Under the pieces are notes generated by a model that was given only the letters and a program-made list of their open reading frames with translations, searched no databases and was not told the origin of the DNA. Positions 8,675-16,885 of a stretch of DNA of 43,292 bases are shown here, one piece after another (positions within the stretch are counted from its first letter, which is position 1; each line of letters begins with the position of its first letter). The stretch spans positions 1 through 43,292 of the forward strand of contig JBOHCT010000006.1 in assembly GCA_050699055.1 (NCBI GenBank). Reading direction: 5' to 3'. The stretch comes from JBOHCT01 sp050699055 (GTDB taxonomy: Bacteria > Actinomycetota > Actinomycetes > Streptosporangiales > JBOHCT01). Position numbers and translations under genes: made by a program.

Positions 8675-9141
8675 TGCAGGTCAGCATCTCTGTCAACGGT
8701 AAGGAAGCGACCCACGACGTCGAGGACCGAACCCTGCTTGTCCACTACATCCGAGACGTCCTGGGACTCACGGCTACCAACATCAGCTGCGACACGACGT
8801 CGTGCGGGGCCTGTACGGTCCTGCTCGACGGCGAGTCGGTGAAGTCCTGCACTCTTCTCGCGGCGCAGGCCGACGGCCGTGAGGTCACGACCGCAGAGGG
8901 GCTCGCAAGCGGGGACGAGATGCACCCCATGCAGCGTGCCTTCCAAGAGCATCACGGGCTGCAGTGTGGATTCTGCACGCCCGGTATGGTCATGGCGGCC
9001 GTGTCGCTGCTGCGAGAGCAGCCGCGGCCGACCGAGGAGCAGGTTCGTACCGGGCTCGAGGGTAACTTCTGCCGTTGTACCGGCTATCAGGGCATCGTGG
9101 ATGCCGTCCTGGCCGCCGCGCAAGAGGGAGGTGCGCAGTGA
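8674..9141 (+). CDS. Molybdenum hydroxylase small subunit, two [2Fe-2S] clusters
   Basis: A 155-residue iron-sulfur subunit that passes electrons from the molybdenum centre to FAD. The N-terminal ferredoxin-like domain has CDTTSCGAC followed after eleven residues by SC (the C-x4-C-x2-C-x11-C pattern). The C-terminal helical domain has CGFCTPGMVM and CRCTGY for the second cluster. It starts with GTG at 8674, sharing its G with the TAG of the large-subunit gene, and ends in a GTGA overlap with the FAD subunit. The full set of eight cluster Cys is present. Length is normal for CoxS/XdhC-type small subunits. Confidence 0.95.
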   Translation: MQVSISVNGKEATHDVEDRTLLVHYIRDVLGLTATNISCDTTSCGACTVLLDGESVKSCTLLAAQADGREVTTAEGLASGDEMHPMQRAFQEHHGLQCGFCTPGMVMAAVSLLREQPRPTEEQVRTGLEGNFCRCTGYQGIVDAVLAAAQEGGAQ

Positions 9142-9983
9142 TCCCGGCTCCGCTCACGTACCGTCGGGCGTCCTCGGTCGACGAGGCGCTGTCGCTTCTC
9201 GCCGACCACGGCGACGACGCCAAGCTGCTCGCCGGCGGTCACTCTCTGCTTCCGCTGATGAAGTTGCGCTTCGCGGTACCCGAGATCATCGTCGACATCG
9301 GGCGCTTGCAGGACTTGTCCTACGTCCGCGACGACGGCGACGCGATCGCGGTCGGCGGCCTGACCCGCCACTACGACCTCGAGCGTTCCGACGTACTCGC
9401 TCGCGAGGTCCCACTGCTCGCCCACGCGGCCGGCTTCGTCGGCGATCCCCAGGTACGCCACCGCGGCACGCTCGGCGGCTCGCTCGCCCATGGCGACCCT
9501 GCCTCCGACCTGCCCGCCGTGATCCTCGCGCTCGACGGGGTGATGGTCGCGCGCGGTCCGAGCGGCACCCGCGAGATCCCCGCCGCCGAGTTCTTCCAGG
9601 GTCTCTTCGAGACCGCCCTCGCCGACGACGAGATCCTGACCGAGATCCGGATCCCGAAGCCGGTCCCGGCCGGGTGGGACTTTCAGAAGTTCACGCGCCG
9701 CGCGATCGACTGGGCGATCGTCGGCGTGGCGGTCAGCGGTGACGAGCATCCGAACGTCGCGCTCGTCAGCATGGGGTCGACACCGCTGCGCGCGACAGCT
9801 GTCGAGCGGGCCCTCGCCGAGGGGAGACCGGTCGAGGACGCGGCGGCGCTCGCGGCCGAGGGCACCAGCCCCGCGGACGAGCCCGCGACTCCGGCGGCGT
9901 ATCGGGAGCATCTCGCCAGTGTGCTGGTCCGCCGTGCCGTCGAGCGCGCCCGGCGGCGTGCCCGCGGCGAGTCCGTGGACTAG
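9138..9983 (+). CDS. Molybdenum hydroxylase medium subunit, FAD-binding
   Basis: A 281-residue CoxM-like flavoprotein. AGGHSLLPLMKLR and TLGGSLAHGDPASDLP are the two FAD-binding motifs of the family, and a CODH flavoprotein C-terminal domain follows (from about residue 170). It completes a heterotrimer with the two preceding genes and would hand electrons to the quinone pool or another acceptor. GTG 9138 overlaps the stop of the small-subunit gene by 4 nt. The end is Arg-rich. The gene is followed 50 nt later by a long palindrome that may end the transcript. Confidence 0.93.
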   Translation: MIPAPLTYRRASSVDEALSLLADHGDDAKLLAGGHSLLPLMKLRFAVPEIIVDIGRLQDLSYVRDDGDAIAVGGLTRHYDLERSDVLAREVPLLAHAAGFVGDPQVRHRGTLGGSLAHGDPASDLPAVILALDGVMVARGPSGTREIPAAEFFQGLFETALADDEILTEIRIPKPVPAGWDFQKFTRRAIDWAIVGVAVSGDEHPNVALVSMGSTPLRATAVERALAEGRPVEDAAALAAEGTSPADEPATPAAYREHLASVLVRRAVERARRRARGESVD

Positions 9984-10033
9984 GCGGGCTAGGCCAAGGC
10001 GACCGCGCGGGCACGGCTAGTGGAGCTGTAAGC

Positions 10034-10099
10034 CAAGATCCGTCTGAGTGGTCGGAAGGCGCGGAAGTTCTCCGCTCCGGACCACGGACGCGGATCTTG
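10034..10099. repeat. 66-nt palindromic element, family A copy 1
   Basis: Imperfect inverted repeat centred at 10066.5. The outer 9-bp arms are CAAGATCCG and CGGATCTTG; the inner arms are GTGGTC at 10048-10053 and GACCAC at 10080-10085. It sits just after the cox-like operon. A second copy with the same 7-7-6-26-6-7-7 spacing is at 26478-26543. It could be a transcription terminator or a non-autonomous mobile palindrome. Confidence 0.8.
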
Positions 10100-10234
10100 A
10101 GTGCAACGTGCGAAGGGGCCCGCTCGCGCACCCCGCGTCGGCGGACCGTCACCGCGCGATATGTGACGGACGACACGTGGCCGGGCGCGACCCTGCGGGT
10201 TGGGCGGCCGGGGGCGGAGAGTTAGTGTCTACCT

Positions 10235-10364
10235 GGAGGCGGTTACGTCTCCGGTCTCTGCTCCCGCAGGAGCGCCCCACCCGTTTGATCAGTAGAGCCT
10301 TCCGGCGCGCCCGGAGGGCTTCGTACGCGCGCGTCCGCGTACGGGACGGCCTGGGCCGCGTCCC
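10235..10364 (+). other. Hairpin-rich stretch, candidate structured leader, in the 480-nt gap at 9984-10463
   Basis: The gap between the FAD subunit and the next gene has no convincing coding frame. Besides the palindrome at its start it holds five successive stems: GGAG/CTCC (10235-10252), GCTCC/GGAGC (10260-10273), CCTTCCGG/CCGGAGGG (10298-10318), CGTACGCG/CGCGTACG with a 6-nt loop (10322-10343) and GGGACG/CGTCCC with an inner GGCC/GGCC (10343-10364). They lie about 100 nt before the membrane-protein gene on the same strand. No known riboswitch class was recognised. High GC makes chance stems common, so this is only a candidate. Confidence 0.3.
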
Positions 10365-10463
10365 GCAGGAGAAGGCGCAGGCGAAAGGGCTGACCGGATC
10401 GGAACCCGCGACGTCGGTGCTCCGGCTCGGCCGCTCTTAGAGGAGGTCCTACTCGAAAGAGGG

Positions 10464-11249
10464 ATGGGGATGGCAGAGGGGTCGCGCCCGCGGCTCAGCG
10501 TCACCCAGATCGTCGCCAGTGCCACGGCGGCGACATCGGGCGCCGTAGCGGCCTCGTACCTCGGCGTCTACGGCACACTCATGGGGGCGGCGCTGATGAG
10601 CGTGATCTCCACCGGCGGCACCGTCGTCTATGAACACTACTTCCATCGTGCGCGAGGCGGGTTGCGTCGTGTGCGAGCCAGGTCGACCCGACACGTGCCT
10701 TCCACCTCCGATACCGGCCCTACGTCGGGCACCCGCCTCGGGTCACGTGCCAGCCGCCGTCGTCCGGCTATGTGGAGGGCCGCGGCAGCCGGCGCGGCGG
10801 TGGTGTTCGTCGTCGCGATCACCGGTGTCAGCTTCGCCGAGCTCTTGGCCGGCACGACGATGAGCGACGTCGTCGGGGGTCAGCGTCGGGCCTCGGGTAC
10901 GAGCGTGAGCATGGCGGTCACCCACATCGCCCGCCCCGACCCGGGGCGCCGGATGACGCCTGTGGGGCACGTGTCCACGCGGTCGCCGACCGCGGACCAC
11001 GGTCACTCAGCGAGCCCGACGACCAGTCCGACGCCGGCTCCTACGCACGACGGGAAGCCACGGCAGCAGGCGCCGACCCCGACCCCCACAGAGACGACGA
11101 CCTCATCCCCAGATGCCAGCCCTTCACCGACCGACACCGCGAGCGCGTCGTCCACGCCGGCACCCGACAGGACGTCGGGGAGCGGCGAGCCGCACCGCAC
11201 CGGCGGCGACTCCGCGGGCAGTGGGTCGACGGACCAGTCGAGTCCCTGA
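10464..11249 (+). CDS. Membrane-anchored protein with a long Ser/Thr/Pro-rich tail
   Basis: A 261-residue protein of unknown function. Residues about 12-50 form a hydrophobic Ala/Val/Gly-rich segment (SVTQIVASATAATSGAVAA) ending in a YEHYF stretch. A basic linker follows, then a second transmembrane helix near 110-128 (AGAAVVFVVAITGVSF). From about residue 165 the sequence is a low-complexity Pro/Ser/Thr/Asp tail, probably extracellular and wall-spanning. The topology suggests both ends outside or a hairpin with a periplasmic tail. ATG 10464 and ATG 10470 are both possible; a strong AGGAGGT lies at 10441-10447 and a weaker AAAGAGGG just before the starts. Similar N-termini occur in actinobacterial hypothetical proteins, but no function is known to me. 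Confidence 0.75.
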   Translation: MGMAEGSRPRLSVTQIVASATAATSGAVAASYLGVYGTLMGAALMSVISTGGTVVYEHYFHRARGGLRRVRARSTRHVPSTSDTGPTSGTRLGSRASRRRPAMWRAAAAGAAVVFVVAITGVSFAELLAGTTMSDVVGGQRRASGTSVSMAVTHIARPDPGRRMTPVGHVSTRSPTADHGHSASPTTSPTPAPTHDGKPRQQAPTPTPTETTTSSPDASPSPTDTASASSTPAPDRTSGSGEPHRTGGDSAGSGSTDQSSP

Positions 11250-11276
11250 GGGGGCCGTGGCGGTCCCGGACCCCCT
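11249..11276. terminator. Candidate bidirectional terminator hairpin
   Basis: AGGGGG at 11249-11254 can pair with CCCCCT at 11271-11276 between two convergent genes, immediately after the stop of the membrane-protein gene. There is no clear U-run, as is common in GC-rich actinomycetes. Confidence 0.4.
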
Positions 11277-11346
11277 GCCTCGCGCCCGTAGGTCCCAATC
11301 TGCCGGGGAGTTCCTTGCGCTCCGGACGGCCCGGCCGCCGCGCCGG

Positions 11347-12189
11347 TCAGCCGAGTAGCCCCGCGAGCGGCGATCCGTTGAATGCCTCGGTGCCGTTCAC
11401 GAGGTGCACATCGCCGAACGACGAGTGGCCGTGCATGTAGGCCAGCTCGTGCGCGAGGTCACCGACGCCGTTGCTGCCGACCTTGGGGAGAACATCCAGG
11501 GTGCTGAGGATGCCGAGGGCCCGGCCCTGTGCGTCGAGGAACGCGCTCCCCGAGTCGCCGGGAATACCGGGCGTCACCGTGTACGCCGTGTGGCTCCACC
11601 CGCCCCCGGCGTCGCCGGCGCTCACGCCGCGCTTCGGTCCGAGCGGGCTGAGCCCGAGACGCAGCTCGGAGTTGCCGTAGGAGTAGACGGTCTCCCCGGT
11701 TCGCGTGCCCGTCGTGTTGAGGCCCTCGGGGCCGCCCCAGAACGGGATCGTCGGGTTGACATCGGCGACATCGGCGGCGTTGATCCGGACCAGCGCGAGA
11801 TCGTCGTACATGCAGGCGTTGGCGTTGGTCTCGCCGCTCTTCTGCATCGCGAGCCACGAGTTGTAGACCATGACGCCCGGCTTGCTCGCGCCTTCGATGT
11901 CCACCTTCGTCCCGAGCGGACGCGATGCGGCCTCACACCCGTTCGTCGTGGTCGTCGAGGAGGTACTGGAACAGTGCGCGGCTTGGCCGAGATAGACGTT
12001 CGTGCCGTCGCTGAACACGAAGTTCGACGTGCACTGTGCCCCGTTCGTGTGGGTCTGCACGCCCGGGTGGATGGAGGCACTTTTCGCGGGGGCCCAGTCG
12101 ATGGCGGCGTGCGCGGTTGCCGGCCCGGCCAGGAGCCCGGCCGCCATGGCGAAGGGAAGAGCAACGGCAAGCCGGAGCGTCTGTCTCAT
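11347..12189 (-). CDS. Secreted trypsin-like serine protease (S1 family)
   Basis: A 280-residue exported protease. The N-terminus is a Sec-type signal peptide (RQTLRLAVALPFAMAAGLLAG, cleavage after a motif like AHA near residue 28). The catalytic triad is visible: His in GQAAHCS, Asp in YDDLALVRI and Ser in GIPGDSGSAF. There is no long alpha-lytic-type pro-region between signal peptide and protease domain. Cys pairs in NGAQC/AHC and NGCEA/NACMY suggest disulfides, consistent with an extracellular location. ATG 12189 was chosen because GAGGAGGT lies about 7 nt upstream; an earlier start would put residues before the signal peptide. It is divergent from the next membrane-protein gene and convergent with the previous one. 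Cleavage specificity cannot be told from the sequence. Confidence 0.9.
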   Translation of the reverse strand: MRQTLRLAVALPFAMAAGLLAGPATAHAAIDWAPAKSASIHPGVQTHTNGAQCTSNFVFSDGTNVYLGQAAHCSSTSSTTTTNGCEAASRPLGTKVDIEGASKPGVMVYNSWLAMQKSGETNANACMYDDLALVRINAADVADVNPTIPFWGGPEGLNTTGTRTGETVYSYGNSELRLGLSPLGPKRGVSAGDAGGGWSHTAYTVTPGIPGDSGSAFLDAQGRALGILSTLDVLPKVGSNGVGDLAHELAYMHGHSSFGDVHLVNGTEAFNGSPLAGLLG

Positions 12190-12353
12190 GACCGCACCTC
12201 CTCGACAAGCTGCCCGATTCCGCATGTATCGGGTCGCCCGGCTACCTTACGGTAACTTCGGTTCCTGATCCAGCTAGAGGTCAATTCCGGACACGCCGAG
12301 TGACATCCAGGTGATGCACGGCAGTGGACGGGGGACATATAGAGGGATGAGGC

Positions 12354-12968
12354 GTGCGAGCGCCCGTACTGGAGCGAAAGCAGGTGGTCACGGTGACGCG
12401 TGGAACATGGCGCGTGCCGCGTAGCCGAGGTGTGATCAGTGGCGTGCTGTTGGTCGCACTGGGCGTGTGGGGCGGCATCATCCCGTTCGTCGGGCCCCTC
12501 GCGGGTTACGCGTACACGCCGGACACCGCGTGGACGTTCACGATGGGACGGTTGTGGCTGGAGATCCTCCCGGCCGCTGCCGCCGTGCTGGGCGGCCTCA
12601 TGTTGCTCGGCAGCGCGAACCGCGGAACGGCCAGTTTCGGCGGCTGGCTCGCCGCCGCGGGCGGCGCGTGGTTCGTGGTCGGCACGATCCTGACCCCCCT
12701 GTGGGGTGGCACCGGTTGGCTGGGGCACCCGATCGGCGGGCAGACGCTGCGGATCGTCGAGGAAATCGGATTCTTCGCTGGGCTGGGGGTCGCGATCGTG
12801 TTCCTCGCGGCGCTCGCCCTCGGCCGGTTCGCTGTCCGTGGTGTCCGTGACGTCCAGGCGGGTGAACGGCGCCAGGCCGATCGGTACGAGAGCGAGCCCG
12901 GCCTGACCGACACCCTGATGACGTACCCGGAGAGGGGGCAGTCACGGGAGACCGAGCAGCGCCAGTAA
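12354..12968 (+). CDS. Four-helix membrane protein of unknown function
   Basis: A 204-residue protein with four hydrophobic segments, roughly 26-50 (GVISGVLLVALGVWGGIIPF), 70-90 (LEILPAAAAVLGGLMLL), 97-115 (GWLAAAGGAWFVVGTIL) and 138-160 (GFFAGLGVAIVFLAALALG), and a charged cytoplasmic tail ending in Gln/Glu/Arg. The loop after helix 1 (YAYTPDTAWTFTMGR) and the loop GGTGWLGHPIGG after helix 3 are probably outside. The layout resembles small actinobacterial membrane proteins of unknown function. A GTG near 12387 could also be the start. It is transcribed divergently from the S1 protease, and the roughly 165 nt between them must hold both promoters. Confidence 0.75.
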   Translation: MRAPVLERKQVVTVTRGTWRVPRSRGVISGVLLVALGVWGGIIPFVGPLAGYAYTPDTAWTFTMGRLWLEILPAAAAVLGGLMLLGSANRGTASFGGWLAAAGGAWFVVGTILTPLWGGTGWLGHPIGGQTLRIVEEIGFFAGLGVAIVFLAALALGRFAVRGVRDVQAGERRQADRYESEPGLTDTLMTYPERGQSRETEQRQ

Positions 12969-13155
12969 GGCTGTTGCGGACCGTCCAGGGAGCGGCAGGT
13001 TCCGAGCGGAGCGTCCGAGGGCGAGGAGCGCGATCCGCCGGAGGCGGTCTGTCGCCCGCAGGGCCGCAGCGGAGTCTCGGGAGCAAGTGAACCGCAATGC
13101 CATTGTGCGCGCCTCCGGCACGACCAGGAGGCCCGCAGGGCGACGCCCGCGAGGT

Positions 13156-16020
13156 TCACAAACGGGTGAGCCCCATGGCGAGGACCTGAGCGAGGTGCAT
13201 CGCCCCGCGTCCCGTTCCGTGTGCGACCTGCGTGCGGCAGCTGAAGCCGTCGGCGATGACGACGGTGTCGTCGCTGGCGGCCCGTACGGTGGGAAGCAGA
13301 GCGTCCTCGGCGCAGGCCATCGAGACGTCGTAATGTTCCCGCTCGAAGCCGAAGTTGCCGGCCAGGCCGCAGCAGCCCGCGTCGAGGGTCTCGTTCTCCA
13401 CGCCGGCACGGCGCAGCAGCTCCTCCTCCGCGGCGTAGCCGAGTACGGCGTGCTGGTGGCAGTGCACCTGGGTGATGGCGGACCGGTCGAGTCGTCGGCC
13501 GGGCCTCCAGCCGGGCGCGCGGTCGGCCAGGAACGACGCGAGCGTCGAGGTCGCCCGCGCGACGCTGGCGGCCCGACCGTCGTCCACCAGCTCGGGCAGG
13601 TCGTCGCGAAGGGCGGCGGTGCAGCTCGGTTCGAGCCCGACGATCGGCACCTCGGCATTGACGTAGGGCTCCAGAGCCCTCACGGCACCCCGCATGACCC
13701 GTCTCGCGGCACCGAGTTGGCCGGTCGAGACCCAGGTCAGCCCGCAGCACACCGGGCCGCGGGGCACCACTACCCGGAATCCGGCGTCTTCGAGGACCCG
13801 GACGGCGGCGACGCCGATCTCGGGGGCGAGGAAGTTCGTGAACGTGTCCGGCCACAGCGCGACGGCCGGCCTGGTGGGGTCGGACGGACTTCGCCGTTCG
13901 CGGCTGCGGAATGCCCCCGCGAACGTCGCTCTGCTGAACACCGGTAGCTCTCGCGCCGGCGCCACCCCCGCGACCCGCTTGGCCAGCGGCGACACCGGAG
14001 ACCGTGCCGCGGCGTTGACGGCGTCGGGTGCCAGCGCCGCGAGTCGAGCCCACAGCGGCAGGAAGCCCATCGAGTAGTGGGAGAGCGGGCGCATCTTACC
14101 GGCGTAGTGGTGGTGCAGGAACTCGGCCTTGTACGTCGCCATGTCGACCCCGACCGGGCAGTCGTTCTTGCACCCCTTGCAGGCGAGGCAGAGGTCCAGG
14201 GCGTCCATGACCTGCTCCGAGCGCCATCCGTCGGTGACGACGTCGCCGGAGAGCATCTCGAAGAGCAGCCGGGCGCGCCCGCGGGTCGAGTGCTTCTCGT
14301 CGCGGGTCGCCCGGTACGACGGGCACATGACTCCGCCGCTCTTCGCACGGCACTTGCCGACACCCACGCAGCGCCGCATCGCCTGCGCGAAACTGCCCCC
14401 GTCGGCGTGGTACGCGAACGTCGTCGCGGGTGCGGCGACAGGGAGTGCGGCGAAGCGTAGGTCGTCGTCGATCCGGCGGGGGCGTACGAGCACGCCGGGG
14501 TTCATCCGGTCGTCGGGGTCGAAGATCCCTTTGAACCGCTCGAAGAGCCTCAGCACGTCCCGGCCGTACATGCGGTCGAGCAGCTCCGAGCGTGACTGTC
14601 CGTCGCCGTGCTCCCCGGACAGCGAGCCGCCGTGGGCGACCACGCAGTCGGCCGCCTCCGTCATGAACCCGCGGAAGTCCTTGATCCCGTGCGGGGTGAG
14701 CAGGTCGAAGTCGATACGGATGTGGATGCAGCCCTCGCCGAAGTGGCCGTACGCGAGGCCGCGGAGATCGTGGCGGCGCATCAGCGCCCAGAAGTCGCGG
14801 AGGTAGTCGGCGAGCCGCTCGGGGGGGACGGCGGCGTCCTCCCATCCCGGCCACGCCTCCGACCCGTCGGGCAGCCGGGTGGAAAGCCCCGCGCCCTCCT
14901 CGCGTACCCGCCACAGAGACCGCTGGGCCGCGGGATCGACCACCACCCGCGTCGACATCGCCGCCCGCCTGACGGCCGTCTCGATCTCGCGGGCGCGGTC
15001 GAGGGCCTCGGCGGCATCGTCCCCGCCGACCTCGACGAACAGCCACGCCCGCCCCTCGGGGAGGTCGACCCCGCGGCCGGGACGGGCCTGGCTGATCGCG
15101 ACGATCCGCTCGTCGAGGCCCTCCACGGCGAGGGGGCCGTACGGCACGATCCGCGGCGCGGCCTCCGCGGCCGCGACGTCGTCGGGAAAGCCGAGGACGA
15201 GCAGGGCCCGTGCGCCAGGGGTCGGGACGAGCCGGAGCGTGGCCCCGAGGACAGTCGCGCACGTCCCCTCGGTGCCGACGAGAGCACGGGCGAGGTGGGT
15301 GTCGTTCTCGGGAAGCAGCTGATCCAGTCCGTAGCCGGAGACCCGGCGCGGAAACTGAGGGAAGCCCGTGCGCAGCAGCGCCAGGTTGTCGTCGACAAGA
15401 TCGCGCAGGGCGGCGTGGACCGTGCCCGCGCGGCCGGGCGACGCGGCACGCTGCTCGAGTTCCTTCCGCGACGTGGGGCCCACCGTGAGGCGCGTGCCGT
15501 CGTAGAGCAGGACGTCGAGAGAGTCGACGTTGTCGACCGTCTTTCCCCACGCCACCGAGTGGGCGCCGCAGGAGTTGTTGCCGAGCATTCCCCCGATCGT
15601 GCAGCGGCTGTGGGTCGACGGGTCGGGACCGAAGGTCAGGCCGTACGCGCCCGCGGCCGCACGCAGGTCGTCGAGCACGACCCCGGGCTCGACACGGGCC
15701 ACGCGCCGGTCGGGGTCGATCTCGAGGATCCGGTTGAAGTGGCGGGAGGCGTCGAGGACGACCCCGTCGCCGGTGGAGTTGCCCGCGATGCTCGTCCCGC
15801 CACCGCGCGACACGAGCGGCACGCCGTGGTCCCGGCAGGCCGCTACCGTCGCGACGACGTCGTCGGCACTCCGGGGCAGGACGACGCCGAGCGGGACATG
15901 ACGGTAGTTCGAGGCGTCCTGGGCGTACAGCCCGCGGGCGCCCGCGTCGAACGCCACATCACCGTCAACTGTCGCCCGCAGCCGCCGCTCCAGCGAGCCA
16001 GTGTCTGTCGTCATGCCCAT
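13156..16020 (-). CDS. FAD-linked oxidoreductase fused to Fe-S and CCG domains (YdiJ/D-2-hydroxyglutarate dehydrogenase type)
   Basis: A 954-residue fusion. Residues about 25-260 are a PCMH-type FAD-binding domain (VPLVSRGGGTSIAGNS, GGMLGNNSCGAHS). About 270-520 form the FAD-linked oxidase C-terminal domain with YGHFGEGCIHIRIDFD and the GGSLSGEHGDGQSRSELL block. Next come two ferredoxin-like cluster motifs (CVGVGKCRAK..VMCPSY and CLACKGCKNDCP), and last two CCG domains (GPVCCGLTW, DAGCCGLAGNFG) as in GlpC/heterodisulfide reductase. Such proteins oxidise D-2-hydroxyacids such as D-2-hydroxyglutarate or D-lactate and pass electrons through Fe-S clusters to the respiratory chain. The gene is monocistronic. 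ATG 16020 follows GAGGGCAC; ATG 16014 is an alternative. Confidence 0.92.
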   Translation of the reverse strand: MGMTTDTGSLERRLRATVDGDVAFDAGARGLYAQDASNYRHVPLGVVLPRSADDVVATVAACRDHGVPLVSRGGGTSIAGNSTGDGVVLDASRHFNRILEIDPDRRVARVEPGVVLDDLRAAAGAYGLTFGPDPSTHSRCTIGGMLGNNSCGAHSVAWGKTVDNVDSLDVLLYDGTRLTVGPTSRKELEQRAASPGRAGTVHAALRDLVDDNLALLRTGFPQFPRRVSGYGLDQLLPENDTHLARALVGTEGTCATVLGATLRLVPTPGARALLVLGFPDDVAAAEAAPRIVPYGPLAVEGLDERIVAISQARPGRGVDLPEGRAWLFVEVGGDDAAEALDRAREIETAVRRAAMSTRVVVDPAAQRSLWRVREEGAGLSTRLPDGSEAWPGWEDAAVPPERLADYLRDFWALMRRHDLRGLAYGHFGEGCIHIRIDFDLLTPHGIKDFRGFMTEAADCVVAHGGSLSGEHGDGQSRSELLDRMYGRDVLRLFERFKGIFDPDDRMNPGVLVRPRRIDDDLRFAALPVAAPATTFAYHADGGSFAQAMRRCVGVGKCRAKSGGVMCPSYRATRDEKHSTRGRARLLFEMLSGDVVTDGWRSEQVMDALDLCLACKGCKNDCPVGVDMATYKAEFLHHHYAGKMRPLSHYSMGFLPLWARLAALAPDAVNAAARSPVSPLAKRVAGVAPARELPVFSRATFAGAFRSRERRSPSDPTRPAVALWPDTFTNFLAPEIGVAAVRVLEDAGFRVVVPRGPVCCGLTWVSTGQLGAARRVMRGAVRALEPYVNAEVPIVGLEPSCTAALRDDLPELVDDGRAASVARATSTLASFLADRAPGWRPGRRLDRSAITQVHCHQHAVLGYAAEEELLRRAGVENETLDAGCCGLAGNFGFEREHYDVSMACAEDALLPTVRAASDDTVVIADGFSCRTQVAHGTGRGAMHLAQVLAMGLTRL

Positions 16021-16064
16021 GTGCCCTCATGCTCCCACGCTCCGAGCGCGCGACGCCGATCGCG

Positions 16065-16844
16065 TCAGTGGGTGGTGACCGTGACGTCCCCGGAGCTGGT
16101 GCGTGCCTCGATCGACCTGGGCGAGGCCGGATCGGTGCGGACGCGCACCTCACGATCGCCGCTGTGGGTATCCGCCGTCACGTTGTAGGTCTGCGACCCG
16201 GACGGCACTTCGACCGTCACATCTCCGGAAGAGGTATGCCCCTGGACGTGCCGCGGTCGGGTCACGAAGCCTAGCTTGACATCGCCCGATGACGTGGTCG
16301 CGGTGACCCGCGCCGGGTGGAGGCCGGCGCCGACGACGTCGCCAGAAGACGTCGTCATCGTGAGCGGTCCACCGACGTCTCGGGATTCGACATCGCCCGA
16401 GCTGGTGGAAAGGGTCGCGGGCCCGGCGACGCCGGTCGCGGACACATCGCCGGAGCTGGTCGTCAGGTCGACGGCGACATCCTCGGGTACCGCGATGGAG
16501 ACCGAGATGTCGCACTGGGTCTGGAAGGGGCCGCCGCAGTGTCCACGCAGGGTGAGCACCCTGCCGGAGAGTCTCTTCTCGACGCGGGGTGCCCAGAGGC
16601 TTCCTCGCAGTCGCTCGCGTGCGACGACCGCCGAGCCGTCGGCCCTGGTCACGGTCACGTCGCCGGAGGCGATCTCGGCGTTCACCCGCTCCACCGGCTG
16701 GGTGTAGGTCTGGTGGGTGGTCCGGGTAGCCCCTCCCGAGGTCCACCCGAGGAGATGGAAGCCCCAGTACGGGATCAGCAGCGCGACGAGTATCCCGCCG
16801 ATAGCCAGCGCGGCCCGGCGACCCGACGAAGGGGGCGGGCTCAT
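16065..16844 (-). CDS. DUF4097-type beta-repeat surface protein with repeated SSGDV motifs
   Basis: A 259-residue protein with a single N-terminal membrane anchor (ALAIGGILVALLIPYWGFHLLGW) and an extracytoplasmic beta-solenoid domain. The motif (T/S)SSGDV or ASGDV recurs about eight times at roughly 15-20 residue spacing (IASGDVTV, TTSSGDVSA, STSSGDVES, TTSSGDVVG, TTSSGDVKL, HTSSGDVTV, RTSSGDVTV), the hallmark of DUF4097/DUF4098 adhesin-like repeats. It closes an operon with the histidine kinase and response regulator. A structural role at the cell surface, or sensing of envelope state for the kinase, is inference. ATG 16844 is coupled to a 14-codon frame that itself overlaps the regulator stop. 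Confidence 0.85.
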   Translation of the reverse strand: MSPPPSSGRRAALAIGGILVALLIPYWGFHLLGWTSGGATRTTHQTYTQPVERVNAEIASGDVTVTRADGSAVVARERLRGSLWAPRVEKRLSGRVLTLRGHCGGPFQTQCDISVSIAVPEDVAVDLTTSSGDVSATGVAGPATLSTSSGDVESRDVGGPLTMTTSSGDVVGAGLHPARVTATTSSGDVKLGFVTRPRHVQGHTSSGDVTVEVPSGSQTYNVTADTHSGDREVRVRTDPASPRSIEARTSSGDVTVTTH

Positions 16845-16885
16845 GTCCCCGACCCCCGGCCCGACTCCGCGTTCGTGTCGCTCAT
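16841..16885 (-). CDS. Mini-ORF (14 codons) coupling the response regulator to the DUF4097 gene
   Basis: ATG 16885 overlaps the TGA of the response regulator (ATGA) and encodes MSDTNAESGRGSGT. Its TGA then overlaps the ATG of the DUF4097 gene, again as ATGA. The double overlap would let ribosomes pass from regulator to DUF4097 protein through termination-reinitiation. Alternatively it is the original N-terminus of the DUF4097 protein separated by a single-base indel. No ribosome-binding site of its own is evident. Confidence 0.35.
   Translation of the reverse strand: MSDTNAESGRGSGT

Noticed and set aside
6395..9983. True (form I) CO dehydrogenase
   Set aside because: The active-site loop is AYRGAGR, not AYRCSFR, so the copper-binding Cys is absent.
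10048..10440. A 130-codon plus-strand frame in the gap after the Cox-like operon
   Set aside because: The translation is Arg-rich, has no family resemblance and starts inside a palindrome; the stems in this stretch speak for a non-coding role.
13087..16188. Long plus-strand frames opposite the FAD/Fe-S dehydrogenase
   Set aside because: The minus-strand frame has all FAD and cluster motifs in order. The opposite frames have none.
16276..16740. DNA-level tandem repeat or CRISPR-like array
   Set aside because: The recurring sequence is the coding of SSGDV motifs in the DUF4097 protein; unit lengths vary and no spacers are present.
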